Positions 40,327-51,384 of a DNA stretch of 64,000 nt are shown in pieces. The stretch lies in contig JAQCCM010000004.1 of NCBI GenBank assembly GCA_027621175.1, positions 1 to 64,000 of the forward strand. The letters are read 5' to 3'. This DNA is from Bacteroidota bacterium. Lineage in GTDB: Bacteria; Bacteroidota; Bacteroidia; Flavobacteriales; Flavobacteriaceae. Position numbers and translations under genes: made by a program. Positions within the stretch are counted from its first letter, which is position 1; each line of letters begins with the position of its first letter. The notes under the pieces were generated by a model that saw only the letters and a list, made by a program, of their open reading frames with translations, was not told the origin of the DNA and did not search any database.

Positions 40327-41769
40327 CTCTTTCCGTAATCGTGCAACGGGTGCGCCAATCATTTCGCGGTATTTTGCCACGGTTCTTCGGGCAATGGGAT
40401 AGCCTTTTTCGTTCATGATATGCATCAATTGCTCGTCGGTAAGTGGACTGGTTTTATCTTCAGCGGTAATCACATCGTTCAATGCTTTTTTTACTTCTAT
40501 GGTCGAAACATCTTCGCCAGCAGCGTTGGTGATACCTTCTGAGAAAAACCACTTTACCAATTTGGTACCATAGGGGGTGTCAACATATTTGCTATTGGCA
40601 ACACGAGAAACAGTCGAAATATCCATTCCAATACGATCGGCAATATCCTTGAGAATCATCGGTTTCAACTTTTGCTCATCTCCAGAAAGGAAATACGCTT
40701 CTTGAAACACCATAATGGTTTTCATGGTTTCATAGAGTGTGTGTTGTCGTTGTTTTATGGCATCAATAAACCACCGGGCAGCATCTAATTTTTGTTTGAT
40801 AAATTGCACGGCTTTTTGTTGTTCTTTACTTTTTTTGTTTGCCTCTTTATAACCTGAAAGCATGTTGCGATATTCAGAAGAAACATGCAGCTCTGGCGCA
40901 TTGCGCCCATTGAGAATAAGATTGAGTTGCCCATCAATTAGCTGAATGGTAAAATCAGGAACAATTTGGGCATTCATTTTGCTTTCGCCACCAAATGCAG
41001 CACCCGGTTTTGGGTTTAGTTTTTCGATTATATGCATACAGTCTTTTAACTGCTCATCATCAATTTTAAAGCGCGCTTTTATTTTATTAAAATGCTTTTT
41101 TGTAAAGGCTTCAAACTGCTCTTCAAGAAGCATAATTGCTGTTGTAACTGCTGGACTCTGTTGTTTACGTCTAAGTTGAATAAGCAAGCACTCTTGTAGG
41201 TTTAGTGCACCTACACCTGCTGGATCAAGCTGGTGTACCGATTCTAAAATTTTGCGTACTTCTTTCTCGTCAGTATAAATATTTTCGGTAAATGCCAGGT
41301 CATCAACAATATCTATCAACTCTCTTCTAATATAACCACTGGTATCAATGCTTCCCACTAAAAATGCGGCAATGCGGTATTCCTGTTCTGTGAAAGTAAA
41401 GGTGTCTAATTGTGCCATCAATTGCTGATGAAAGCTTATTCCTGCTGCATAAGGCACGTGTTTTTCCTCATCGTCTGAACTGTAGTTTTGCGAACGGAGG
41501 CGGTATTCAGGGATTTCGTCATCGCTTAAGTAGGCATCAATATCAATATCTTCAGCCTCAATAATTTCTCCGTTGTCTTCTTCAGCATTGCTAAATTCAT
41601 CTTGCTCATTTGCATCTTCTTTACCAGAGTCTAAAGCAGGATTTTCTTCAATTTCGCGTAATATTTGTTGCTCAAAAGACTGAATAGGCAATTGAATTAA
41701 CTTCATCAGCTGAATTTGCTGCGGAGATAACTTTTGAGATAGCTTAAATTGAAGGTGTTGCTTGAGCAT
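40321..41769 (-). CDS. rpoN: RNA polymerase sigma-54 factor
   Basis: LSPQQIQLMKLIQLPIQSFEQQILREIEENPAL; C-terminal RpoN box IARRTVAKYREMIGAP. Confidence 0.95.
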   Translation of the reverse strand: MLKQHLQFKLSQKLSPQQIQLMKLIQLPIQSFEQQILREIEENPALDSGKEDANEQDEFSNAEEDNGEIIEAEDIDIDAYLSDDEIPEYRLRSQNYSSDDEEKHVPYAAGISFHQQLMAQLDTFTFTEQEYRIAAFLVGSIDTSGYIRRELIDIVDDLAFTENIYTDEKEVRKILESVHQLDPAGVGALNLQECLLIQLRRKQQSPAVTTAIMLLEEQFEAFTKKHFNKIKARFKIDDEQLKDCMHIIEKLNPKPGAAFGGESKMNAQIVPDFTIQLIDGQLNLILNGRNAPELHVSSEYRNMLSGYKEANKKSKEQQKAVQFIKQKLDAARWFIDAIKQRQHTLYETMKTIMVFQEAYFLSGDEQKLKPMILKDIADRIGMDISTVSRVANSKYVDTPYGTKLVKWFFSEGITNAAGEDVSTIEVKKALNDVITAEDKTSPLTDEQLMHIMNEKGYPIARRTVAKYREMIGAPVARLRKEL

Positions 41770-41817
41770 GAATTTACGTTGGGTCCTTAAAAATACAAAA
41801 AACCCACATAATTTTTC

Positions 41818-43224
41818 CTAAAATGCGGCATTTAGCGGAGTTCTTGGGTATGGGATCACATCTCTGATGTTGGACATTCCTGTGGTGTAGAGTACCAAAC
41901 GCTCAAATCCAAGCCCAAAACCAGCGTGTACGGCAGTTCCAAAACGGCGTAAATCTGTGTACCACCACAATTCTTCTTCGTCTATATCCATGGCGCGCAT
42001 GCGCTCAATAAGTTTGTCAAGGCGTTCTTCACGCTGCGATCCGCCAACCATTTCGCCCACACCCGGGAACAATACATCCATTGCACGAACGGTTTTACCG
42101 TCTTCGTTCATACGCATATAAAATGCTTTGATTTCTGCTGGATAGTCAAATAAAATCACGGGACTGCTAAAGTGTTTTTCAACCAGATAACGTTCGTGTT
42201 CACTTTGTAAATCGGCACCCCAAGCATCAATAGGATACTTAAACTTCTTCTTTTTGTTGGGTTTTGAATTTCGTAAAATAGCAATGGCTTCGGTGTATGA
42301 AACCCGCATAAATTCATTTTTCGTAACAAACTCTAAACGCTCTATAAGTCCCATTGGACTGCGCTCTTGCTGTGGTTTTTTTGCCTCTTCTTGCGCAAAG
42401 CGTTGATCTAAAAACGCTAAATCTTCTTTGCAATTCTCTAATACATACGCCAAAACCGATTTGATGAAATCCTCCGCCAAGTCCATATTGTCGTCTAAAT
42501 CGTTAAAGGCAACTTCGGGTTCTATCATCCAAAATTCTGCTAAGTGTCTAGAAGTATTGGAGTTTTCGGCTCTAAACGTTGGCCCAAACGTATACACCTT
42601 ACCCAATCCCATGGCATAGGTTTCAGCTTCTAATTGTCCCGAAACAGTCAGGTTAGTTTCTTTACCAAAAAAGTCGGGCTCGTCTGATTTTTGGCTAGGG
42701 TCTTTTGTAGTTACACGAAACATTTCGCCAGCCCCTTCGGCATCACTTCCGGTAATGATGGGGGTATGCACTTGGTAAAATCCATGTTGTGTAAAGTATT
42801 GATGTACGGCAAACGATAGCGCAGCACGCACGCGCATAACGGCAGCAAAAGTATTGGTGCGTACACGCAAATGGGCTTTTTCGCGTAAAAACTCTAAGGA
42901 ATGTTTTTTTGGTTGAATGGGATATTCATCGGGGTTTGAACGGCCTAAAATAGTTACCGAGTCGGCTTGAACTTCAAACAGCTGTCCTTTTCCTTGACTT
43001 TCAACGAGCGTTCCTGAAATCTCTAGAGCAGCTCCTGTATTTATTTCGGCAAGCACTTCTTCTGGGGTTTTTTCAAAATCGACTACGCATTGCAAATTTG
43101 CCAAACAAGAACCGTCGTTAAGTGCAATAAAGCGGTTGGCACGAAAGGTGCGCACCCAACCGCGAACGGTAACTTTTTGATCTTTTTGTTCACCAGAAAA
43201 AAGTTGACGAATGTCCATACTCAA
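41818..43224 (-). CDS. asnS: Asparagine--tRNA ligase
   Basis: OB fold [21 protein letters not shown]; class II motifs [34 protein letters not shown]. Confidence 0.93.
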   Translation of the reverse strand: MSMDIRQLFSGEQKDQKVTVRGWVRTFRANRFIALNDGSCLANLQCVVDFEKTPEEVLAEINTGAALEISGTLVESQGKGQLFEVQADSVTILGRSNPDEYPIQPKKHSLEFLREKAHLRVRTNTFAAVMRVRAALSFAVHQYFTQHGFYQVHTPIITGSDAEGAGEMFRVTTKDPSQKSDEPDFFGKETNLTVSGQLEAETYAMGLGKVYTFGPTFRAENSNTSRHLAEFWMIEPEVAFNDLDDNMDLAEDFIKSVLAYVLENCKEDLAFLDQRFAQEEAKKPQQERSPMGLIERLEFVTKNEFMRVSYTEAIAILRNSKPNKKKKFKYPIDAWGADLQSEHERYLVEKHFSSPVILFDYPAEIKAFYMRMNEDGKTVRAMDVLFPGVGEMVGGSQREERLDKLIERMRAMDIDEEELWWYTDLRRFGTAVHAGFGLGFERLVLYTTGMSNIRDVIPYPRTPLNAAF

Positions 43225-43254
43225 GTTAAATTAACAGTGGCAAATATAGCGGAA

Positions 43255-45639
43255 TTATTCTGCTTCGTTCTCGGGAAAAATCTTAAATTTTGGCTCTTTG
43301 AGCGTACGTTTATTCGCTATTTGCTTTTCAAGAGAAAGCAACAAAGAAGGCAATAAAATCAGGTTAGCAAGCATGGCAAAAAGCAAGGTTGCCGACACCA
43401 AACCACCAAGAGCTACCGTGCCACCATAGCTCGAAATCATAAAGACCGAAAAGCCAAAAAACAGCACAATAGAAGTGTAGAACATACTTACTCCCGTTTC
43501 GCGTAGTGCTGCATACACCGATTTTCTAACGTTCCATTTTGTAGCCTGCAGTTCTTGTCGGTATTTTACCAAGTAGTGAATGGTGTCATCTACCGAAATA
43601 CCAAAAGCAACGCTAAACACCAGTATGGTTGATGGTTTAATGGCTATACCCAAAAAGCCCATCATGCCCGCAGTAAGAATAAGCGGAATTACATTTGGCA
43701 ACAGGGAAATAAGAATCATGCGGAACGAGCGGAACATATACGCCATAAACAAGGCAATAAGCAAAATGGCAAGACTGAGCGACACCACCAAATTACGCAC
43801 CAAAAAGCGTGTTCCTTTGAGGTAACCTAAGGCTTTTCCTGTCATGGAAACCGCAAAAAGGTCGGCAGGGAAATATTTATCAATGCTTTTTTGTATTTGC
43901 TGCTCAATGGCTTCCATACGTTCGGTACTTACATCTTGAAGCATCACAGTAATTCGAGCAAATTGCCCTGTTTCATCTACCAATCGTGTTAAAAAACTGG
44001 CTTCATCGCTTAAGTTTTTAGCGTGCGCTCGGATAAAATTATTTTCTTGATTTGTAGGCAGTTGGAAGTATTTTGGATTTCCGTTATAGAAAGCTTGCTT
44101 TAAGTATTTTGCTACGGCAACGGCTGAAACGGGATTAGACAATTCTGGAATTTCACGTAAATCATTTTCAAGCCTATTCATACGGCTTAATGTTGAAAGG
44201 CGAGTTGCTCCGTTTTTGCGTTTGGTATCAACCATGATTTCAATGGGCATAACCCCTTTGAAGTGTGTTTCAAAAAAACGAATATCCTTATAAAACCCAG
44301 CTTTTTTGGGCATATCATCTACGATGGTCCCCGAAAGGCGAATTTCATACATCCCAACAATACTCAGCATTAGCGCAATAACCGATATAAAATATACTGC
44401 CACACGATGTTGCTTTACCATGCGTTCCATCCACGCTACAAAGCCTGACATCCACTTTCTGTTTAGATGTTTCAAATGCTTCTTATTTGGAATTGGCATA
44501 AAGCTGTAAATGATAGGAATCATTAACAACGACAATACAAATATCATCATGATGTTGATGGACGCTACTACACCAAATTCACGTAACAGTGTACTGTTCG
44601 TCATCATAAACGTGGCAAAACCACAGGCAGTGGTCATGTTGGTCATGAGTGTGGCGTTTCCAATTTTAGAAATAACCCGTTGTAACGACCGTGCTTGGTT
44701 GCCGTGTTTTTTGATTTCGTTTTGGTATTTATTGATAAGAAAAATACAATTGGGTACCCCAATCACAATGATTATAGGTGGGATGAGTGCTGTAAGCACG
44801 GTTATTTCATAACCCAATAAACCGATGATGCCAAAGGCCCACATGACACCAATAACCACAATGGACATGGAAATGAAGGTTGCTCGATACGACCTAAAAA
44901 AGAAAAAGAAAATAAGCGTTGTAACCAAGGTTGCTACTACGACAAACAATCCGATTTCATCTAAAATCATTTTGGCGTTTATGGTGCGGATATAAGGCAT
45001 GCCCGATACGCGTACATCAAGTTTGGTTTGTGCTTCGAAGGCTTCTATTTTTGGGATCAAAACATGGTCCACAAAGGCTTGTCGCTCGCCACTATTCACC
45101 ACCTCTGGACGCAGGTAAATCCCTGTTTGCACCACACCCGTTTCTTTGTTGAAAAGCAGTTCGTTGTAGAGCGGTTGTTGCTGAAACAACCATTTTTTTA
45201 ATGCGGTTGCTTCTTCGTTGGTTTTGGGCTGTTGATAGGGAATTGGTACCGTCTCAAACACTCTTTTTTTGGTATTCCGCTTGAGTTGGGTTAGTTCACT
45301 AATTCCCATGACATAAGCAATACTAGGTGATGCTGCTAAACTATCGCCAAGCGCTTTCCAAGCATGGAGTTTCTCAGGAGTAAAAAACTGCTTGTCTTGT
45401 ATGGCAATAACCACCATATTCCCCTCCTCGCCAAAACGGTCTAAAAAGTTTTCGTAAAACGTATTAAAGGGGTGATTGTCGGGCAAAAGATTTGCCTCGG
45501 TAAAGCTAAACCGAATGTTTCCCCACTGCGTAGAAAGGAAAAAAGTAGCAGCCAAAATGGCTGCTAAAAGCAATATACGGTTACGCAGGATAAGCCGTGC
45601 CACGCTTCCCCAAAAGCGTGTATTTATCCATTTTATCAT
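43255..45639 (-). CDS. RND/MMPL-family membrane transporter
   Basis: Twelve-TM RND layout; VFSVAFGISVDDTIHYLVKYRQE; GIIGLLGYEITVLTALIPPIIIVIGVPNCIFLINKY. Confidence 0.87.
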   Translation of the reverse strand: MIKWINTRFWGSVARLILRNRILLLAAILAATFFLSTQWGNIRFSFTEANLLPDNHPFNTFYENFLDRFGEEGNMVVIAIQDKQFFTPEKLHAWKALGDSLAASPSIAYVMGISELTQLKRNTKKRVFETVPIPYQQPKTNEEATALKKWLFQQQPLYNELLFNKETGVVQTGIYLRPEVVNSGERQAFVDHVLIPKIEAFEAQTKLDVRVSGMPYIRTINAKMILDEIGLFVVVATLVTTLIFFFFFRSYRATFISMSIVVIGVMWAFGIIGLLGYEITVLTALIPPIIIVIGVPNCIFLINKYQNEIKKHGNQARSLQRVISKIGNATLMTNMTTACGFATFMMTNSTLLREFGVVASINIMMIFVLSLLMIPIIYSFMPIPNKKHLKHLNRKWMSGFVAWMERMVKQHRVAVYFISVIALMLSIVGMYEIRLSGTIVDDMPKKAGFYKDIRFFETHFKGVMPIEIMVDTKRKNGATRLSTLSRMNRLENDLREIPELSNPVSAVAVAKYLKQAFYNGNPKYFQLPTNQENNFIRAHAKNLSDEASFLTRLVDETGQFARITVMLQDVSTERMEAIEQQIQKSIDKYFPADLFAVSMTGKALGYLKGTRFLVRNLVVSLSLAILLIALFMAYMFRSFRMILISLLPNVIPLILTAGMMGFLGIAIKPSTILVFSVAFGISVDDTIHYLVKYRQELQATKWNVRKSVYAALRETGVSMFYTSIVLFFGFSVFMISSYGGTVALGGLVSATLLFAMLANLILLPSLLLSLEKQIANKRTLKEPKFKIFPENEAE

Positions 45640-45663
45640 AGCAATCCTCTGTTCATGAACCGT

Positions 45664-46215
45664 TTAAACGGTCATGATTTCTTTTTCTTTTACCACATAT
45701 TTTTCTTCTATTGTGGCAATGTATTTGTCGGTCTTTTCTTGAACATCGAACTCAGCATTTTTAAGTTCGTCTTCAGAAAGATCCAGTTTTTTTAGTTCTG
45801 TATTGGCATCTTTTCGGGCATTGCGAATACCAACTTTGGCGTGCTCGGCCACTGCCTTCGCTTGTTTTACCAGTTCGCGGCGTCGTTCTTCGGTTAGTGG
45901 CGGAATACTGATGATGATTGACTCGCCATTGTTCATGGGATTAAAACCCAAATTGGCAACCATGATGGCTTTTTCAATTTCAGGAATTAGTGTCTTTTCC
46001 CAAGGCTGTACCGATAGGGTTTGCGCATCGGGTGTATTTACATTTGCCACCTGACTAAGCGGTGTTTGTGCTCCGTAATAATCTACTTTCACTGAAGAAA
46101 GCATCACAGGGTTTGCCTTTCCTGCACGGATATTAATAAAAGATTTGTCAAGATGCTCTAGCGCCTTGTCCATGGCTTCCTCCGTTGATTCGAGGACAAA
46201 ATTTAGTTCTTCCAT
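45664..46215 (-). CDS. frr: Ribosome recycling factor
   Basis: RAGKANPVMLSSVKVDYYGAQTPLSQVANV; PPLTEERRRELVKQAK. Confidence 0.95.
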   Translation of the reverse strand: MEELNFVLESTEEAMDKALEHLDKSFINIRAGKANPVMLSSVKVDYYGAQTPLSQVANVNTPDAQTLSVQPWEKTLIPEIEKAIMVANLGFNPMNNGESIIISIPPLTEERRRELVKQAKAVAEHAKVGIRNARKDANTELKKLDLSEDELKNAEFDVQEKTDKYIATIEEKYVVKEKEIMTV

Positions 46216-46218
46216 AGC

Positions 46219-46926
46219 TTATAAATTTACTAAAGTCCCGATGGGTTCGCCCATAACAACTTTTTTCAAATTACCGGGTTTGTTCATGTCAAATACAATA
46301 ATGGGTAGCTCGTTTTCTTGGCTTAGCGTAAACGCGGTCATATCCATAACTTTTAAGCCTTTACTGAGTACGTCACTGAAGGTAATGTTATCATATTTTT
46401 GTGCCGACTTGTCTTTTTCTGGATCAGCGGTATAAATACCATCTACGCGAGTTCCTTTTAGGATTACATCTGCGCTCACCTCAATAGCACGAAGTACGGC
46501 TGCAGAGTCAGTTGTAAAAAATGGATTTCCAGTTCCTGCGCCAAAAATGACCACACGTCCTTTTTCCAAATGGCGTACCGCACGACGTTTAATATACGGT
46601 TCTGCAATGGCTTCAATTTTTAATGCGGTTTGCAATCGGGAAGGTATTTCGGCGTCTTCTAATGCACTTTGAAGGGCTAAGCCATTAATACAAGTGGCCA
46701 ACATGCCCATATAATCGCCTTGAACGCGATCCATGCCGTTACTTGCTGCGGCAACGCCGCGGAATATGTTTCCACCTCCAATAACAACAGCTACTTCTAC
46801 TCCCAAGCCAACAATTTCCTTGATGTCTTGTGCGTATTCGGCAAGTCGTTTGGGATCAATGCCGTGTGTGCGGTCGCCCATAAGCGCCTCGCCGCTTAGT
46901 TTTAGAAGTATACGTTTGTATTGCAT
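46219..46926 (-). CDS. pyrH: Uridylate kinase
   Basis: [44 protein letters not shown]. Confidence 0.95.
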   Translation of the reverse strand: MQYKRILLKLSGEALMGDRTHGIDPKRLAEYAQDIKEIVGLGVEVAVVIGGGNIFRGVAAASNGMDRVQGDYMGMLATCINGLALQSALEDAEIPSRLQTALKIEAIAEPYIKRRAVRHLEKGRVVIFGAGTGNPFFTTDSAAVLRAIEVSADVILKGTRVDGIYTADPEKDKSAQKYDNITFSDVLSKGLKVMDMTAFTLSQENELPIIVFDMNKPGNLKKVVMGEPIGTLVNL

Positions 46927-46997
46927 GAAGTATGTTTATGCAAATATAGCAAGTTCGGGGTGATAGATGATGCATCATGTTGTGCTTCACGATTAAA

Positions 46998-48416
46998 TTA
47001 TTCTGTTGGAAAATCAGAGATGTAATTTTGAACATCCGATTTACTATAAAAATCTTGAGGAACAACACGATGTATTAGCTTAAATGCGTCAAACTCCTCC
47101 TGTGTAATCGAAGTAAATGAATTGAAATTTATGTTTTTCTGATACACTTCTTTGATACTGAAATTAACATCCATAGAGAGTACATTCTGCCTGTTTCTAC
47201 CCTTAACTACTTTATTTTTTTCAATGATTTTAAAGGGTCTTTTAAGACCTACTAATTGCTGATATTCTTCAAAAATATGATACAATGTGTATTTGCCTAA
47301 ATGGTTTTTTACAAAATTATAGGTCCTATTATTAAGTCGTCCTTCATAAAACAACCCAAACAATTTTACCCTTTTCTCGTGCTTATTGCTTTGATATAAT
47401 ATTTTATGTACGCCAAAATCTTCTACGTCAACCAGCAAGTAACCGTTATACTCTTTTTTCTTTTTGGAGCTAAAGCGGATTTTATACACGGGTACACTCA
47501 AATCATACACTATACCTTCATTTGAAAAGTTATATTTATTAGGATTCGCTAAAAAGGGCAAGACCCAGTTTTTTTCTTCAAATAGATTTTTAGTTGCCAA
47601 GCGTTGCAAGCCGCCAAGTTGATCTGCCGCATGTTTCTTTGGGGTTAGTTTTGATTCTTCTTGTTCTATAGAATCCACTTTTTTTGACGGATTATCAACT
47701 TTAGTAGTAATCAATGGTCCTGATTTTACTTTAAAATAAGAGTCTTTTTTCACTCTCTTTTTAAGGATTTCATTTATGGTTTTTTCCATAGAATCAAATT
47801 GATTACTCGTGAGTGAATCTTGAAGTGTTGCGGCTTGCAACACTTGTAGTTTATGGTGTTTTAACCCGCCACTATCTCTAAACCACTTGTTTTTTGTAAA
47901 AGATTCATCTCTTTCATTTTTTGGGACTTGTGCTAAAATTTCATCTACAAACGTTTGGTCAAGTTCTGGAATGGTTGACTTTTTAATTTCAATATCCATT
48001 TTTTTGAAATCAACCAAATCCGTTGCATGTACAAACACCTCACTTGATGAAAGGCCAAAATCAACAGTCTTTTCTGTATTTGCTTTTACACTATCAATGA
48101 TTTCTTCGGCGGTAAGTATTCGATTGCTGACTACTACGGGCATAAGTTCCATAGCTTTAGGAAGCATGTATAATGTATCCGAAACTTGGCTAACAGCCAC
48201 TTTTTTGGGCGCATATCCCAAGCACGACAAGGTTAAGCTATCGGATTGTTCTTGTTTCCAAAAAACGGCTCCATATGAATTGGATATGACGCCCTTTTTT
48301 CCATCAAACACGTGAACGAGCGAAATCGGTTCTTTGGATATGCTATCTAGAATAGTGATTTGTTGCGCGTGCGCAAAAACAAATGAAAGCGTGACAATAA
48401 TAGATAAGCATCTCAT
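46998..48416 (-). CDS. Secreted carboxypeptidase-regulatory-like (CarbopepD_reg) domain hypothetical protein
   Basis: Signal peptide and QQITILDSISKEPISLVHVF…NSYGAVFWKQEQSDSLTLSCLGYAPKKVAV at the N-terminus. Confidence 0.6.
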   Translation of the reverse strand: MRCLSIIVTLSFVFAHAQQITILDSISKEPISLVHVFDGKKGVISNSYGAVFWKQEQSDSLTLSCLGYAPKKVAVSQVSDTLYMLPKAMELMPVVVSNRILTAEEIIDSVKANTEKTVDFGLSSSEVFVHATDLVDFKKMDIEIKKSTIPELDQTFVDEILAQVPKNERDESFTKNKWFRDSGGLKHHKLQVLQAATLQDSLTSNQFDSMEKTINEILKKRVKKDSYFKVKSGPLITTKVDNPSKKVDSIEQEESKLTPKKHAADQLGGLQRLATKNLFEEKNWVLPFLANPNKYNFSNEGIVYDLSVPVYKIRFSSKKKKEYNGYLLVDVEDFGVHKILYQSNKHEKRVKLFGLFYEGRLNNRTYNFVKNHLGKYTLYHIFEEYQQLVGLKRPFKIIEKNKVVKGRNRQNVLSMDVNFSIKEVYQKNINFNSFTSITQEEFDAFKLIHRVVPQDFYSKSDVQNYISDFPTE

Positions 48417-48444
48417 ATAAAAAGTTTGGGCACCTCTAAAATAT

Positions 48445-48473
48445 AAAAAGACCTCCGATTAGGAGGTCTTTTT
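48445..48473 (-). terminator. Intrinsic terminator downstream of tsf
   Basis: AAAAAGACCTCCGATTAGGAGGTCTTTTT; perfect GACCTCC/GGAGGTC stem with T-runs on both sides. Confidence 0.9.
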
Positions 48474-48499
48474 ATCATTTTTAACAAATCAAGAATGGA

Positions 48500-49327
48500 T
48501 TAACCCAGCGCTAAGCGCTTAAATCCGGTAACTTTTAAATCTGGGTTTACAGACTTCACATAGGTAGCAACGCTTTGCTTGCTATCTTTGATAAAGTCTT
48601 GATTTACAAGTGTATTGTCTTTAAAAAAGCGTTTTATTTTTCCTTTTGCTATGTTATCTAACATGGCTTCGGGCTTGCCTTCTTGACGCAATTGGTCTTT
48701 GGCAATTTCGATTTCCTTTTCAATAACCGCAGCATCAACGCCATCTTCGTCAAGTGCGATGGGATTCATAGCAGCAGCTTGCATAGCAACGTTCTTGGCG
48801 GCTTCGGCAGCACCTTCAACAGATGCGGATAAACTAACGAGCGTAGCAATTTTATTTCCAGCATGGATATACGATCCAACAAATGGCGCGTCCAGGCGTT
48901 CAAAACCTCCGATTTCAATTTTTTCACCAATCACACCTGTTTGCTCGGTAAGTTTGTCTGCAACCGTAAGGTCACCTTCAAAAGTATCCGCTAAAAAGGC
49001 ATCTTTAGAATCGTGAGCCAACGCAATATCGGCAAGCTTATTAGCCAGTTCCAAATAACTATCGTTTTTGGCAACGAAATCTGTTTCACAATTAACTGAA
49101 ACTACAACTCCAGCACTGGCATCATCGTTTATGCGAGCAATAACGGCCCCTTCAGACGAATCGCGATCGGCACGGTTTGCCGCCACTTTTTGTCCTTTTT
49201 TGCGGAGTAATTCAATAGCAGTGTCGAAGTTACCTTCGGCCTCTACTAAGGCTTTTTTACAATCCATCATTCCAGCACCCGTAGCTTGGCGCAATTTGTT
49301 TACTTCAGCAGCAGTAATTTTTGACAT
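48500..49327 (-). CDS. tsf: Elongation factor Ts
   Basis: VNKLRQATGAGMMDCKKALVEAEGNFDTAIELLRKKG; VNCETDFVAKND. Confidence 0.96.
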   Translation of the reverse strand: MSKITAAEVNKLRQATGAGMMDCKKALVEAEGNFDTAIELLRKKGQKVAANRADRDSSEGAVIARINDDASAGVVVSVNCETDFVAKNDSYLELANKLADIALAHDSKDAFLADTFEGDLTVADKLTEQTGVIGEKIEIGGFERLDAPFVGSYIHAGNKIATLVSLSASVEGAAEAAKNVAMQAAAMNPIALDEDGVDAAVIEKEIEIAKDQLRQEGKPEAMLDNIAKGKIKRFFKDNTLVNQDFIKDSKQSVATYVKSVNPDLKVTGFKRLALG

Positions 49328-49338
49328 AGCGTTTTTGT

Positions 49339-50286
49339 TTAGTTGTCTTCTGTTGGTTCTTCTGATTCTACTTCAGGAGTTTCTTCTTCGGTTGTTTCAG
49401 TAGCTTTATCTTCCGTTGCGGTAGGCTTAGCTACTTCCTCTGTAGCTTCAGCAACTACTTCAGCTACTTCTTCAATAACTTCCGTAGCAGTTGGCTCGAC
49501 TGAGGCTGCTTCTTTCACAGCTTTAGTAGCTTTGGTAGTTTTCGTTTCTGCAACTACTTCGCCTTCACTAGTAGCGGCATCTACCTCAGCTTTATCTTGT
49601 TTGCGCTCTTGCAATCCTTCTGCAATGGCATCGGTTACTAGTGACATAATTTTATCAATAGATTTTGATGCATCGTCATTGGAAGGAATTACGTAATCCA
49701 CTTCGCGCGGATCCGCATTGGTATCCACCATGGCAAATATGGGGATGTTCAATTTTTGCGCCTCTTTAACAGCAATGTGCTCGCGACGAGTATCTACAAT
49801 GAAAAGAGCTCCGGGAAGACGTGTCATATCTGAAATAGAACCTAAGTTCTTTTCAAGCTTTGCACGTAAACGATCTACTTGTAATTTTTCCTTTTTAGAT
49901 AAGGTATTAAATGTACCGTCGGCTTTCATTTTATCAATGGCTGCCATTTTTTTCACCGCTTTGCGGATGGTAACAAAATTGGTAAGCATACCACCAGGCC
50001 AACGCTCTGTAATGTAAGGCATGTTTACGTTTGCTACTTTTTCAGAAACGATATCTTTTGCTTGCTTTTTAGTAGCCACAAACAAAATTTTACGTCCCGA
50101 GGCAGCAATTTTCTTTAGCGCTTCGTTCGCTTCTTCGATTTTAGCAACCGATTTGTAAAGGTTTATGATGTGAATCCCATTGCGCTCCATGTAGATATAT
50201 GGGGCCATGTTTGGATTCCATTTGCGGGTAAGGTGACCAAAATGCACTCCGGCATCTAATAGGTCTTTAACTTCTATTTTAGACAT
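49339..50286 (-). CDS. rpsB: Ribosomal protein uS2 with a long acidic C-terminal extension
   Basis: LLDAGVHFGHLTRKWNPNMAPYIYMERNGIHIINL; ~80-aa E/T/A/V-rich C-terminus. Confidence 0.95.
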   Translation of the reverse strand: MSKIEVKDLLDAGVHFGHLTRKWNPNMAPYIYMERNGIHIINLYKSVAKIEEANEALKKIAASGRKILFVATKKQAKDIVSEKVANVNMPYITERWPGGMLTNFVTIRKAVKKMAAIDKMKADGTFNTLSKKEKLQVDRLRAKLEKNLGSISDMTRLPGALFIVDTRREHIAVKEAQKLNIPIFAMVDTNADPREVDYVIPSNDDASKSIDKIMSLVTDAIAEGLQERKQDKAEVDAATSEGEVVAETKTTKATKAVKEAASVEPTATEVIEEVAEVVAEATEEVAKPTATEDKATETTEEETPEVESEEPTEDN

Positions 50287-50317
50287 TTTTGTTGATAGTT
50301 TACGTTCCCTGATTAGC

Positions 50318-50352
50318 AATACTTAAGTGGCGATGTCTCGGCCTTAAGTATT
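50318..50352 (-). promoter_or_regulatory. Hairpin in the rpsB 5' region
   Basis: AATACTTAAG-(15 nt)-CTTAAGTATT, a 10-bp perfect stem 32 bp upstream of the rpsB start. Confidence 0.6.
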
Positions 50353-50425
50353 TAGATGCTAAACTAATGGCAACAAATTAGTGGTAATTAAATGAACTTG
50401 ATGTTGCATAATTGCAACGGTGAGG

Positions 50426-50812
50426 TTAACGTTTCGAGAATTGGAATTTTTTTCGTGCCTTCTTTTGACCAAACTTTTTACGCTCCACCATTCTTGGGTC
50501 ACGTGTAAGTAGTCCTTCTGGTTTAAGTGCCAAACGGTGCTCTTCATCAATGGCACAAAGCGCTCTTGATATTGCAAGGCGTACGGCCTCAGCTTGTCCG
50601 TTAGGACCTCCACCAACAACAGTAGCAGACAGGTTGTATTGTCCTGCCGTTTCTGTTAAGGCAAAAGGTTGGTTTACTTTATATTGTAGTGTGGCAGGTG
50701 CAAAATACACGGCCAATGGCTTTTTATTTACAGTAATTTCACCTTTACCTTCTGTAAGGTAAACACGCGCGATGGCAGTTTTGCGGCGACCAATTTTGTG
50801 GATGGTTTCCAT
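50426..50812 (-). CDS. rpsI: Ribosomal protein uS9
   Basis: IGRRKTAIARVYL; LLTRDPRMVERKKFGQKKARKKFQFSKR. Confidence 0.96.
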   Translation of the reverse strand: METIHKIGRRKTAIARVYLTEGKGEITVNKKPLAVYFAPATLQYKVNQPFALTETAGQYNLSATVVGGGPNGQAEAVRLAISRALCAIDEEHRLALKPEGLLTRDPRMVERKKFGQKKARKKFQFSKR

Positions 50813-50813
50813 A

Positions 50814-51269
50814 TTAGTTTAACTCGTTGATGTTTAATTCGTTAGGTTGCTGTCCGTCGTGTGTATGTGCTGCACCAGCAAACACATATAAGTTACGAAA
50901 CAATTCAGCACCTAATTTATTTTTAGGAAGCATACCCTTAACCGCTTTTTCTACTATGCGAGTAGGGTCTTTTTGAAACACTTCATTGGCAGTCAAACTA
51001 CGTTGACCACCTGGATAACCCGTGTGGCGGATGTATGTTTTTTCTGTCCATTTGTTACCGGTAAGTTTGATTTTATCGGCATTGATTACAATAACGTTGT
51101 CGCCACAATCCACGTGAGGAGTGAAGCTAGGCTTGTATTTGCCACGCAACAGCTTGGCTACTTTAGATGAAAAACGACCTAATACTTGGTCGGCGGCATC
51201 AACTACAACCCACTGTTTATCAGCGTTTTGCTTGTTGATGGATACGGTTTTATAACTTAATGAGTCCAC
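50814..51269 (-). CDS. rplM: Ribosomal protein uL13
   Basis: WVVVDAADQVLGRFSSKVAKLLRGKYKPSFTPHVDCGDNVIVINADKI. Confidence 0.96.
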   Translation of the reverse strand: MDSLSYKTVSINKQNADKQWVVVDAADQVLGRFSSKVAKLLRGKYKPSFTPHVDCGDNVIVINADKIKLTGNKWTEKTYIRHTGYPGGQRSLTANEVFQKDPTRIVEKAVKGMLPKNKLGAELFRNLYVFAGAAHTHDGQQPNELNINELN

Positions 51270-51384
51270 TGTGTACGTTTTTGCTCGTTATTCCGCTACA
51301 ACATATACTTCTGTTTGGCGGGCTGCAAATGTACAAACTATCCCCAATATTGCAAACGCTAATTTTAGATTTGTTTAATTGTTG

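Noticed and set aside
43255-45639. RND/MMPL transporter as accessory cargo
   Set aside because: Common Bacteroidota core transporter in a housekeeping context without mobility signs.
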